From contig OY987301.1 in NCBI GenBank assembly GCA_963920635.1, positions 13,050,501 to 13,114,500 of the forward strand: a stretch of 64,000 nt of DNA, given 5' to 3'. The DNA is from Pseudeuparius sepicola (lineage: Eukaryota > Arthropoda > Insecta > Coleoptera > Anthribidae). Position 1 is the first letter of the stretch. Each line of letters opens with the position of its first letter. Positions 13,173 through 23,421 of the stretch are shown piece by piece. The position numbers were made by a program, and so were the translations under genes. The notes under the pieces are model-generated. The model was not told the DNA's origin. It was given only the letters and a program-made list of their open reading frames with translations, and did not search any database.

Positions 13173-13910
13173 TTACACCTTAATGCCTACCCCTTTTCTT
13201 GTCTTACGAAAATAAATGACATAAGTAGGATAAAAATCATTGTCATAATACTTAACCTTGACAATCCCCTTTTCCCTCGTAGTAGTGTCAAATCCCCGCG
13301 GCGGTACATTTAACTGGCTATGCCCAACAGTCTGGCTTCTTACCATGACTTCTGCCAAAATCATCACTTTCCAACCTTCATCTTTATCGCAGAAGAACAA
13401 AGCATATTTTGAACTTGGAGTAAAATTAACACCTTTTCCATAAAGGTGGCCCTTTTCAAGTCCATTGCGCCTCCAATCAAAATTGTATGTGCATATACTT
13501 TCAATGTGCTTTCGTTTAGTGCCATGAAATAGCCTTTCTGGTTCGTTGCCATCATAAAAAGTTTCCCTCCATAGCTCAAATGCTAATCGCAAATATGGAT
13601 TTTGGACTTTTATGATTTTTTCAGCACATATGTTGGAAGAAAGTTTAGCTTTAACATTTGAGTACTCTGTTGATTGTTTACAGAGTGTTTCATATGTAAC
13701 TGGTACATGTACAATGTTTTTTGGGATTGTGCGTAACCTGAAGTACATGTTGAGCTTGTTTAGAAGAACTGTATTTAGCTCGACAGCTTGTGGTTGGGTT
13801 TTCTGTCTAAGTTTAGCTTTTCGTGGAGATGCAGCAGATTTGGCATTTGATTTTGTACTGCCCCTGCTGCCAATTGCCATATTTCGAAAATGGTGGTTAA
13901 GGTCCTCCAT
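13173..13910 (-). CDS. PARP-domain (mono-)ADP-ribosyltransferase
   Basis: A single 245-codon frame. Residues 1-50 are basic, Ser/Lys-rich and low complexity. Residues about 85-240 form a PARP catalytic fold: LFHGT near residue 129 carries the NAD-binding His; GKGVNFTPSSKYA near 159 carries the Tyr of the H-Y-x triad; FYPTYVIYF near 228 is the last strand, where the position of the PARP1 catalytic Glu is not Glu, as in mono-ADP-ribosylating PARPs. Order and motifs resemble the PARP7/11/12/TIPARP subgroup, but no WWE or CCCH zinc finger is present, so it is shorter than those. The Met codon is preceded one base earlier by a good acceptor (TTTTCTTAG), so an upstream 5' exon, coding or not, is likely. 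It is tail-to-tail with ELOVL. Target and role unknown. Domain call very sure, activity inferred. Confidence 0.9.
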   Translation of the reverse strand: MEDLNHHFRNMAIGSRGSTKSNAKSAASPRKAKLRQKTQPQAVELNTVLLNKLNMYFRLRTIPKNIVHVPVTYETLCKQSTEYSNVKAKLSSNICAEKIIKVQNPYLRLAFELWRETFYDGNEPERLFHGTKRKHIESICTYNFDWRRNGLEKGHLYGKGVNFTPSSKYALFFCDKDEGWKVMILAEVMVRSQTVGHSQLNVPPRGFDTTTREKGIVKVKYYDNDFYPTYVIYFRKTRKGVGIKV

Positions 13911-14637
13911 CCTAAGAAAACATTAAGTTTTCAATTAATGAAGTGAAAAATAAATGTGCAATACGCACAAAAATTAAGTCAATTAACAGGGACAGGGACA
14001 CCAATAATTAATATAAGATACAGGAAACCTAAGTATATCACAGTAAAAATGCAGGAAATAGTAGTGGTGTAAAAAAAGTAACCATTCGTGACTCGAGTAC
14101 TCGTTATCGGAATTATTTAAACAGTTATTAGTTACACTGAACCGAGGAACCGAACATGGATCGATAGGACAGTAATGTAATAATACCACCTATAAGAATA
14201 CGATACTCAAAAGATCCGAAGTACCTAATGAGTATCCGACCCAAAAGTAACGAATCTTTAGTCAAGAGTAATAACCAAAATCTTGCAGCTCTAGTAATGT
14301 ATAGGTGTAATATAGGTAAATGAAAATAAGGCAGAAACTTTGTACTTACCTACCTATTTATCTAAATTTTAGCACAAGTATCACTAATAAATCAAAAGTG
14401 CAAAAAATAACAAAAAAGGTGCCCTTTGGTTTTGATAATCTTTGCTTCACATCAAGGTGGTACGTGGTAATAGCACAGGGTTGGATTTAAACAAAATATT
14501 GATGGCCAAGCAATGCAATAATGCAATGCACTGCCAGGGAGAAATCTCTTAAAAATTGTGGGCGTTAGCACAATCACGGACTTTCCCCAACTTGAAATGA
14601 TTCAGTGTTGCCATCATTGCCACTACAGAAACCATTA
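13911..14637. other. Upstream region of the PARP gene
   Basis: No coding sequence seen. It should contain the promoter and any 5' exon of the minus-strand PARP gene. No TATA element could be assigned with confidence. Confidence 0.4.
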
Positions 14638-15504
14638 TCAGCGCATATAAAACAACCAGCAGTCTCAAGGTTAGTATAACCTATATATTTTGTGGGTTAG
14701 TACTGACCTTGCTCTCCACTAACCTTGCAGCAGTCTACTCGTTATGGCGGGAAAATTCTGCGCACCTGTTCGCGCAGCCGCTATGTGGGAAATTGATGCA
14801 GTGAAATTGATGCAGTGTCGGGGCGATTGGGTAGTTCTTTTTTGGCTGTATGAGAGATATTACAGTGCCGTGGAGTGTGTTTTTTTGTAAATTGTGCTTT
14901 TTGCTAGTATCTTTAAATAAAGAATCCCAGGAAGGAGTAAAAGCTGCTTGTGCTTACCACACACTATATACTTTACTAAAGTCTATCCAAGTTACAGCGG
15001 CAGTAGATATAAACAAAGTCACATGACCGCATTGCGATCGATTACCAGGGTCTGACTAATATGAGATTCCCAGTGGCTTGTAATTCTGAACTAATTCTTT
15101 TAGAAGTTCTAAAAATTGTGTTTTTACCTTTCGTGGATCTTTATAAATTTCCTTAAATTAAATATCAAAATAAATTTACACAATATACTGCTCGCGATCC
15201 GATCTAAAATATGCAGGAAACTCGACTGAAGGAAGAGCCGGCCCTGCATTCTGCTCGCCGCGTAAACACTTGACATTTTACGACGGCCAGACCAATAAGA
15301 GGATGGGTCACGTGGTGGCCAATGTTTTGATCTTGATCCACTGCCTCTGTAACTTGGATAGACTTTAATACTACTCTGTATTTCTGAATTGATTTTCCCG
15401 ACTACACCTCTGACTTCTATTCCACCAATATGGCTCAAGGTCCTTGAATTTACGGATGATTACTCAAGAGAAAGTTATTCTGCTGGTTGTTTTATATGCT
15501 CTGC
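14638..15504. mobile_element. TIR element with ATATAAAACAACCAGCAG ends (copy 1, occupied)
   Basis: The left end carries GCATATAAAACAACCAGCAG and the right end its near-complement. A shorter relative is at 17591-18036. Shared internal blocks include a conserved dyad around CGCACCTGTTCGCGCAGCCG. This copy is interrupted by a second element at 14979-15365. No transposase frame. Confidence 0.75.
14979..15365. mobile_element. 387 bp MITE nested in the preceding element, TA duplication proven
   Basis: Ends are AAGTCTATCCAAGTTACAG and its complement, flanked by TA at 14977-14978 and 15366-15367. The copy of the host element at about 17911 reads straight through with a single TA, so this is an empty site and shows target duplication directly. 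Further copies: 45801-46080 (left end lost) and 53340-53628. TA duplication points to Tc1/mariner-type transposition in trans. Confidence 0.92.
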
Positions 15505-17021
15505 CATTATCCACAGAAGAGGACCAGAGTATAGAGATATCTCTGGGCTGGACTCTCGACGAATACGTCAGTCGACGTCAACGCTGGACTGCTATTCCGA
15601 TATGTTGTTATAAATGTCCGGAACAGGCTGCCGCCATGTTGTGCGGACAGCAGAGGGGAAGCCAATAAGAAAGCTGCGTTTTTTAGCGGATTATTTGTTA
15701 TTTGAAATGAAGTGAAAAAGAGGAAGGAGAAGACTTGAACCTAAATGGTGCCAACAGTACCCAGAGAAATGGAATTTCTCTGACAGTACCCCCAAGACAT
15801 CAGCACATGATGGCGGCCAAAAACTGCAGTGGCTTTATACAAGAATAAAACCACTGTACCAAAAAACCAGCCTTCAGCGCCCTCTGGCGGTTGGACAAAA
15901 ATTGGTGGAGGGGAAAGCACATTTTATTTAGGAGGTCCGTTATCCATGGTTAGTTTATAGGAAGGTTAGTCTTCTTCATATCTTTTTATGGCCTCTGCCT
16001 TTCAGCAATCTAGCCAATATGGGGCAAACGCAAGAACTTTAAGCTTAACGTTCTTGGGGCAAACGCCACCCCATAGTTGGGACGGATATGTCGATATGTC
16101 CGCCCAAATTGGAAACTTGATCTATTATTCTCATCTCTTCCAATGGAATCCTCTAGTGAGTATAAATCTTCCCAGAGTATTTCCTCTTCGTAGGGGCGCA
16201 AAATCCTTTCCTTCCCACAATTACTGTATCCATCTTTACTCATTCACATTAAACAAAATCAGTTGTATTACAGATTTTTACTGTTCATCTATCATCTTTA
16301 AGATCAAATTGGTCAATCGTTAAAATCTATTAGACCTTTCTACAATTTTTTTTCACTCCTTTCCTTCACAACTTCGTTAAAATCTGCATCTCATCATCTT
16401 TTGTTAGTCTGCAGTCCTTTCTACAACATTTTTTCATTCCTTAATTATTATTATAAATATCGAGATATCCCAACCTGTTTTCTTACCTTTCTTTTAGTAT
16501 CCCAAAAAACTGCATAAATTTCCTTACAACTTTTTTCCTATCACTTTTGGGCATTGAGTAGAGGAATAAAATTAAAAAGTTATAGGAATAGTGGGAGATG
16601 ACTTTCTAAAATTCCAAACAATCCAAACCTTGCCAATCGAAGGTTTTCACCAAAAGATCAAAAAGTTCCTATACATGCATGTAATGCGACAGGATACCTA
16701 TTCCAAGATAGAATGCCGCTGTCTCTTGTAGGATATGGCAAAAACAAACACAAAATGGGATGTAATATAAATAATATATTTACTGAATAAAATGATCAAA
16801 AGGATAAAGCCCTTGTTAAAACCGCGTCTGACTTTACAAACGAAATTCAATAAAAAATCCTATATAGGTATACATACTTTAGAGGATTAAAATATAATAT
16901 ACACTTAAATCAATGAATGGTCATTACATTTTAAAAGCTTCTCGGCTTCTTGGTATCCATTTCCATTTTTTATATTGTACTATAAAAAACATAACATAAA
17001 CAAACCTACGTCAACCTTACA
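15505..17021. other. Spacer between repeat block and Elof1
   Basis: 15505-15980 is GC-richer than its surroundings and has overlapping chance frames (15389-15668) without recognisable domains. 15980-17021 is AT-rich and would include the Elof1 3' UTR. No other gene is seen. Confidence 0.4.
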
Positions 17022-17457
17022 CTAATTAGCCTGCTCGCAGGCATCAATCCAATCATTATACACATCCACTGCCTCTGACAAAAAGTTTATAGTCGTTTGG
17101 AAATCTTCCAAGCATATTCGACATGTTATCCGTGCCGTACTCCGTCCTTTATCCCTGTAATAAATAAGAACAGTTATTAAACCATATATTAAAGGAGCCA
17201 TAGATAATGAGAAGCATTGTTGAAACTGTACGCAAAAGATCCCGCTACACAAACTTTCATTTTGGAGCGAAAACAAATTAAAACAGATAAATTATGTCTT
17301 ACAATTCTTAGGACTCAACAAACACTATGTGTAGTACTTACATCTTAACATCGCAGCTTTTTTCGTGATTGCAAAATGGGCAGTTGAACTGAGTATCCAA
17401 AGGTTCGATAGCCTTCCGCTTGGGTGGAGGCTTACGCTTCGACTTCCTGCGACCCAT
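17022..17457 (-). CDS. ELOF1: Transcription elongation factor 1 homologue (Elf1/ELOF1)
   Basis: Two exons on the minus strand: 17457-17342 and 17154-17022, joined GT-AG within the ATG codon of residue 39. The product is about 82 residues, essentially the full length of the family (human 83). It starts MGRRKSKRK, the basic nucleic-acid-binding tail, followed by a four-Cys zinc ribbon: CPFC, then CDVK, then CRIC, and ends with the family-typical [13 protein letters not shown] helix. Elf1 binds RNA polymerase II at the downstream DNA and promotes elongation through nucleosomes and transcription-coupled repair. It is divergent from eIF2B gamma with about 1.9 kb between start codons. Very sure. 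Confidence 0.97.
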
Positions 17458-17590
17458 GGTTTTGGATAAGCTTACTTATTGGATGTGACTAGGAATAGGA
17501 AGGAATTCTGGAAATTATTAAAATTATAGGTACTTATTACAAATTAATAATAAAAAATACAAACATTGCAACTTGCAACTTCACTTATAC

Positions 17591-18036
17591 CAGAGCATAT
17601 ATAAAACAACAGGTAATCACAAACACAAAGTATAAAGACAGAACATATAAAAAAAACCAGCAGAATTATCCCCATGGCGGAGAAATTCTGCGCACCTGTT
17701 CGCGCAGCCGCCATGTGGGCATAGATTCTGTCAAATTGATGCAGTGTCGGGGCGATTGGGCAGTTCTTTTTTGGCTGTATGAGAGATATTACAGTGCCGT
17801 GGAGTGTGCTTTTTTGTAAATAGTGCTTTTTGCTAGTATCTTAAAATAAAGAATCCCAGGAAGGAGTAAAAGCTGCTTGTACTTACCACACACTATATAC
17901 TTTACTAATACTACTCTGTATTCCTGAATTGATTTTCCCGACTACACCTCTGACTTCTATTCCACCAATATGGCTCAAGGTCATTGAATTCGCTGATGAT
18001 TTCTCAAGATACTGCTGGTTGTTTTGTATGCTCTGA
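17591..18036. mobile_element. TIR element with ATATAAAACAAC ends (copy 2, empty site)
   Basis: Relative of the element at 14638-15504, with left CAGAGCATATATAAAACAAC and right complement ending near 18036. It lies directly upstream of Elof1. It lacks the 387 bp insert and so documents the pre-insertion sequence. Confidence 0.75.
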
Positions 18037-18502
18037 TAAAGATTAGGAAATTTGGTAATTATATTCACAAACACACAATATATAGGTTAGGATCACAAGA
18101 GAATTTCTATGCCGATGAGCGGATCCAGTCGAAGGTTTAGGTTACTTATATTTTTGCAAGTAAAATAAAGGGGTTGACTTATCCAAGAAAGGTTGACTAC
18201 CGTTCTTGGACTTACCGGCACGCCACAGAATAACACAAATTTTAAAATGGCACTGAGGATTAAACATCACACCGGTTTCGGCAAATTAGCAGAGTGCAGT
18301 GTGCAGCATGGAGTGGCAACAGAAACTTTTATACTATCGAATTACCATTACATTATTTGTTCAGTATTCAATTAACAATAAAGCCATTGCCATGGTACAT
18401 TATTAAAAATTAAGTAGAGGTATAATCTAGGATTAAAATGCCTTTGCCATTAAAAATTTAAGGAAAATCCACAATGTGTTTACAGACATAACAGTATAGT
18501 AT

Positions 18503-18536
18503 CACAGACATATATAGCTTCGCTAATATATGTGTG
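18503..18536. repeat. Decayed relative of the 40 nt hairpin
   Basis: CACAGACATATATAGC followed by an imperfect inverted arm. The preceding bases (AGTATCA versus ATATCA) and following bases also resemble the perfect hairpin at 1492-1531. Confidence 0.5.
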
Positions 18537-19361
18537 TAATAGTATGCTAGCTAGGCGAACCAAAATTACCACAAAATAGCGCGGCCAACTTGTAAAAAAA
18601 TTGTCGTAAAAATAGTTACCTTTATCAATATCACGTAAAGTTGAATTGAAAATAATGAAAATTGTTGAGTTTTAATGTTACGAAAATAAAATGCCGACTT
18701 CCGTGGTCAACAATGAAAAAATCACAGTTTAAATGTGAATTTTTTTTTATCAAAAACCTTATTTTGTTGATTGATGAGACCACCTACATAAAATGGGTAT
18801 TATAAAAACATATTTCTTTTTAAACTATGCTACTCTTGCTAATTTTTTTATTTAAGAAATAATAATTATTAAAACATTTTTTTAACAGTGGTTTTAAGTT
18901 TAATTGTTATTCCTAGATAGTGAAAAAGTTAAATGTATGTAAATGCTGTGGTATAAACCAAACATGGTCATTTACATGCCTTATGGCTTTTTCCCTTCTT
19001 CCACCGACGCTTTTTCAATTTAATAAATTGAATAAATTAAATAAAATCAAATAGTGAAGGAAGGGGAGAAAGGTGGTATGACATAAGTCGCCATTTTGTT
19101 TCCCGAAGAACAAAGGAAGGTCTTGATTTTTTATGGGACGTGCATGGAAATGGTCCTAGTTATCGAATCCAATAGGACGAATAAACAACAACAACAACCT
19201 AAGCTTTATATTTTGTGACTTCAACTTTACTTAACCTTTATATTTTGTATCCTAACCTTGCTTTCTTGCTTTTATTATTTTCTCCAATTTATTTTTTCAA
19301 ATTCACAAATTATTGAGCATTTTATTTTGTTTTAGGCGACAGCAATTGTTGCAATTCGAAA
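18537..19361. promoter_or_regulatory. eIF2B gamma 5' flank
   Basis: Noncoding, AT-rich, with a short ACA-type microsatellite near 19186-19199. It should contain the eIF2B gamma promoter. The sequence before the start (TTTTAGGCGACAG) could be an acceptor of a 5' UTR exon. No TATA box assigned. Confidence 0.35.
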
Positions 19362-22300
19362 ATGACTTTTCAAGTGGAATTTCAAGCGGTTATTTTAGCT
19401 GCTGGAAGGGGTTCACGAATGTTTGAAATAACAGCAGGAAAACCCAAGTGCCTGCTGCCTGTAGGTCCAAAACCTCTCATTTGGTATACTCTGAATAAGC
19501 TGCAAAATACTGGGTTCACAGGTTGGAACAATGTTTAAAAATTCCCTCGCACTATTCTTTTTATTTCAGAGGCTATCTTACTTGTTCTTGAGACCCAAAA
19601 ATCGGAAATACAAAATGCGATCGATAACTTAGGTTTGGATATAAAAGTGGATTATGTTTCGCTACTTGAAGAGAATGAAGATTCGGGTACAGCAGACAGC
19701 TTGAGGATATTACATGACAAACTGAAGTCGGATGTTTTAATACTTTCTTGCGATTTTATTAGTAACGTAAATTTGAAAGGCGTCATAGATCTTTTTAGAC
19801 AACACGATGCTTCTGTTGCCTCTTTGTTGTTACATCCTGAACAACCGCATTCTCTTGTTATCCCTGGACCAAAGTCTAAACATAAAACAGGTGTATAATT
19901 GGTTTAATATTGAAAATGTTCCAAATATCTTTAATTTGTTTGTTTTTTATTTTAGAAAGAGATTTAGTTGGTATTGATAATTCTACAGGACGTCTTGTAT
20001 TTCTTGCATCCGCCAGTGATTTTGAGGAGGAGCTTTCTCTGCCGAAAACCCTGCTAAAAAAACACACAAATATCGATTTGTATAGCAATCTCTTGGATTC
20101 TCATGTCTACGTATTAAAAAATTGGATAATTAAATTTTTGAAGAATGAAGAAAATTTTAGCTCGATCAAAGGCGAGCTGTTGCCATATATCATCAAAAAG
20201 CAGTTGTCGAAATCCCCGAAGCCCATGAATACAAATCACTCGATAGTTAATATGGAAGACAGTGGTGATATTTTTTCGTTTGCTAAAGAGAACGAGTTGG
20301 ATTTGGCTATTAGAGATGCTTCTGCTTTTAACGATCACATTGGAGATTTGAAATCTGCTTATATGGCCGATCCTATAAGGTGCTATGCATATTTAGCCCC
20401 TAAAGAAGCCTTTGGGGTACGGGTTAATATGCTCAGCGCTTATTGGTTTGTAAATTCGAATGTAAGTAGATATGGCAATGAAGAGGAAATAATAATAACT
20501 GCCACCCTTTCCCCTCATAAGCATTTGGTTGCTTCTGGTGTATACTCAAATTATTTTAAGAAGTCCTTACTGGGACTGTCAATTGGTAATTTCGATATCC
20601 TAAGTTGGCATCAATGCAGCAAAAAATGCAACCGGGTCATAAGTTCAGGTCAGTAACGAGCCCATTTGCACTAATAACACGAAAAGTAACACGAACAAGA
20701 ACAACACAGATGACGGTAAAACTCACAAAACGTAGAAAACCCGCGAATATTTTCATTACCGAATGTTTGAAGCAGTTTGAACGATCTGGAAAACCTTCAC
20801 TGTCACTTTGACACACCGAAGCTAAATTTGCCTGAGTCCGCCCATAGACGTTGCCAAAAGCAGCTGATTATTACAAAATACCAAAACGAAAGTGTTTCCA
20901 CGACGTTTGAAATTATTATTAAAATGAGTTGTAGTCATAGTTATTTTTATTTGTAGCGGCATAATCGTGATTGCAATAGGGTTTTTATTTTATTATGCTC
21001 TTTTTTTCGTATCACCTGGGTAACTTTTCACATCATAAATCAAAGAGTGACGTCATTAACTGGTTGAGACACATATACAAATGTTATACCCATGGTTAAC
21101 AGAAAATTCCTAGGGATTTTGTGGAGAATGTCATCTGACAAAATCGGGACTTCTTACAGTAATCGGGGTATACTTTAGTTTGGCGTATTGTGAGGGTGAG
21201 AATTATTAGTATTACTATTATTAATTCTAAACCTGTTACTGCAGATCACCACCAGCAAAATTTTTGAAGCTTATCAAAGAAAAGCGTAATTAGAAATCAC
21301 TTCACATTACTGCATTTTTTAAGCAAAGATGAGAGTTTCTAAAGCTGGATTTACCTACCAAGTTTTCTTTTGCTTGTATTTTTCTAAATAAGCAAAATGT
21401 CATTATTAAAAGTTCTAAGAAATAAAACAGGCTGCCTAAAAATTCAGATACGGTCTATGTTCCTATGTTATTAAAAGTATAAGTAAATTATCAGAAGTTG
21501 TACATTTTGCACAAAATGATAACCAAGGCATTCCATTATTTATGGAACCCCCCCGTATAACATAACAACATACAAAAATTACTGATTTTTTCCAAATAAT
21601 TTATGTAGCTTTTACGATTTTCCTGAAATTCTTTATTTCGAGAATACAGGATGATTTTTTAGGTCTACCACCGCGATTTTCTCGCTTATTTTGCGCCCTA
21701 CAAAAAAAGCGTAAGAAACAAAAATGTTGCAATTTTGGACAGCTAAGTGGTGCTGCAAAAGAAATTGGTATCCATTGCCAACTTGTCACGCAATATTAAA
21801 AAAACCTCAAATTAAGCAAAGCTATTAATAGCCGTGGAAGGTTTATTTTAAGAGACAGAGGAAAACTTTTATATTGAAAATTGATGGCAATGAGAAGCTT
21901 TATCCATCCACGTAGTCAGATAGTTTCAGCAAATTACACAGGGTATGCGGCTCTCTTGAGACCATGAAAATTTTTGTCGATTTTAAGGTATTTTAGTACA
22001 CCGCGAAAAGTTGGGCATGAAGGCCCATTCTTTTTTTAAAGTCGCCTCAATAGAGCCGAAGGCCCTGTGTAATTTGCTGAAACTATCTGACTACGTGGAT
22101 GGATAAAGCTTCTCAGTGCCATCAATTTTCAAGATAAAAGTTTTCTTTTGTCTTAAAATAAACATTCCACGGATATTAATAGTTTTGCTCAATTTGAGGT
22201 TTTTTTAACATTACGCGACAAGTTGGCCATGGATGCCGATTTCTTTTGCAGTACCACTTAGCTGTCCAAAATTGCAACATTTTTGTTTCTTACGCTTTTT

Positions 22301-23421
22301 TTGTAGGGCGTAAAATAAGCGGGAACATGGCGGTGGTAGACCTAAAAAAATCATCCTGTATAATCAGTAAAATTTGAAAAGGCTCCTAAACATTTTGGAG
22401 TTTCACTATATTACTCTCTTGTTTAAAACAAACATTTTTTTGTTATTACATCGATCATCTATATCACGAGATCCACAAATTCGAGTTAAATAAATTTAGT
22501 ATAAAATTTGAAAATGGAATTTTTCAAAAACGGAAAAAGTTTAATATCAGTTTAATCAGTTTAATTGTCTTGATGAGCAGATTTTAAAAATGCAAAAATA
22601 TATAGGGTGTTCCATTTAAAAAGCATAAGTTATGTCTGCCACGGATTTCTAGAACACACTGTACACGGTCCAATAGCGTCAAAAAAACTTTATATTAGTA
22701 TGTAAAACTTTTGGAAAAAACTTTTTTCTATCCTCAAAAACTAGCAAGTTAAGGGGGGTGTCAACTCGAATTTTTTTTTCTGATGTCCCTTGGACATTCG
22801 AATTAGTTATGGAATTTCCACTGTATGTAGTTCATATTTACGATAAGTGGTAGCAGTGTTAATTATACAGATATTCACCAATGGATACAAAGTATACACT
22901 TTATTTTACATTGTAAAAGTTTTACAAAATGTTATAAATTTTAAATTATTGATTGAGAATAATGTGCCGATTTTTCAGATTACTGAGTGGTGGAAAAGCA
23001 TTGCACCAGGCAGTGACTTAACATTAAAAAGTCCGAAATCTACAATTTTATCAAACCAAGTCGATGGCAAGTGTATTATTTGGGACGGAGCGAAACTAAA
23101 TGAAAAGACATCATTTAAAAATACTGTTATTGGTTCAAACACTGAAGTTTCTAGTTTTAGCAGAGTTTTTAACAGTATAGTGATGAATAATGTAACCATC
23201 AAAGAAAAGTAATTGCCATTGTTTCTACCATTATTTGCAACTTACAAAACTATTATTTTTTTAGGGTTGCACTGGAAAATTGTATAGTTTGTGATGGAGC
23301 AATAATCGAAAGTGGTTGTCAACTGAAGAGTTGTTTAGTTGGCAGTAGTCACACTGTTCCAGAACAGTCCGAACATGCTCATGAAGTACTTACAGAATCT
23401 GACAGACTGATGGAATTTTAA
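19362..23421 (+). CDS. EIF2B3: Translation initiation factor eIF2B subunit gamma
   Basis: Five coding exons with perfect phase: 19362-19521, 19570-19890, 19956-20461, 22979-23208, 23265-23421 (TAA). They sum to 1374 nt, 457 residues, against 452 in human. eIF2B is the guanine-nucleotide exchange factor that recharges eIF2 with GTP; gamma pairs with epsilon in the catalytic subcomplex and acts in the cytosol. The N-terminal nucleotidyltransferase-like domain shows [12 protein letters not shown] and [13 protein letters not shown], then LILSCDFIS. The C-terminus is a left-handed beta-helix hexapeptide region ([35 protein letters not shown]) ending in the family-typical LMEF. Intron 3 (20462-22978) contains three transposons. 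The open frame of exon 3 runs on past 20461 to 20656, but the donor GTAAGT and homology end the exon at Asn. Very sure. Confidence 0.97.
20549..21173. mobile_element. Interspersed repeat in eIF2B gamma intron 3 (copy 1)
   Basis: About 625 bp that recur in inverted orientation at 31509-32135, next to the Ly6 exon. One border carries GGGGTATAC. Both copies keep a 27-codon open stretch starting [13 protein letters not shown], possibly a remnant of a coding element. Family unknown; clear inverted ends were not found. Confidence 0.75.
21174..21646. other. Intron 3 filler
   Basis: Noncoding intron sequence of eIF2B gamma. The final 35 bp before 21647 match 34199-34240, the empty-site partner of the next element. 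Confidence 0.6.
21647..22358. mobile_element. Fold-back MITE, 712 bp, TA duplication proven
   Basis: Arms are long inverted copies. Ends are CAGGATGATTTTTTAGGTC and its near-complement, flanked by TA (21645-21646, 22359-22360). The homologous sequence at about 34232-34246 is uninterrupted with a single TA, so occupied and empty states are both visible. No transposase. Confidence 0.92.
22361..22668. mobile_element. Right arm of a palindromic MITE (host of the previous insert)
   Basis: Matches the right arm of the element at 33912-34547, including TTTGGAGTTTCACTATATT and AACTCGAATTTGTGG blocks, and ends GAACACACTG|TA. Its left arm is missing or replaced, so the copy is truncated. Confidence 0.75.
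22669..22978. other. End of intron 3
   Basis: AT-rich intron sequence leading to the acceptor TTTTTCAG at 22978. Confidence 0.6.

Noticed and set aside
20462..20656. Continuation of the eIF2B gamma exon 3 frame
   Set aside because: A GTAAGT donor at 20462 joins in phase to 22979, restoring the family sequence and length; the continuation enters a dispersed repeat.
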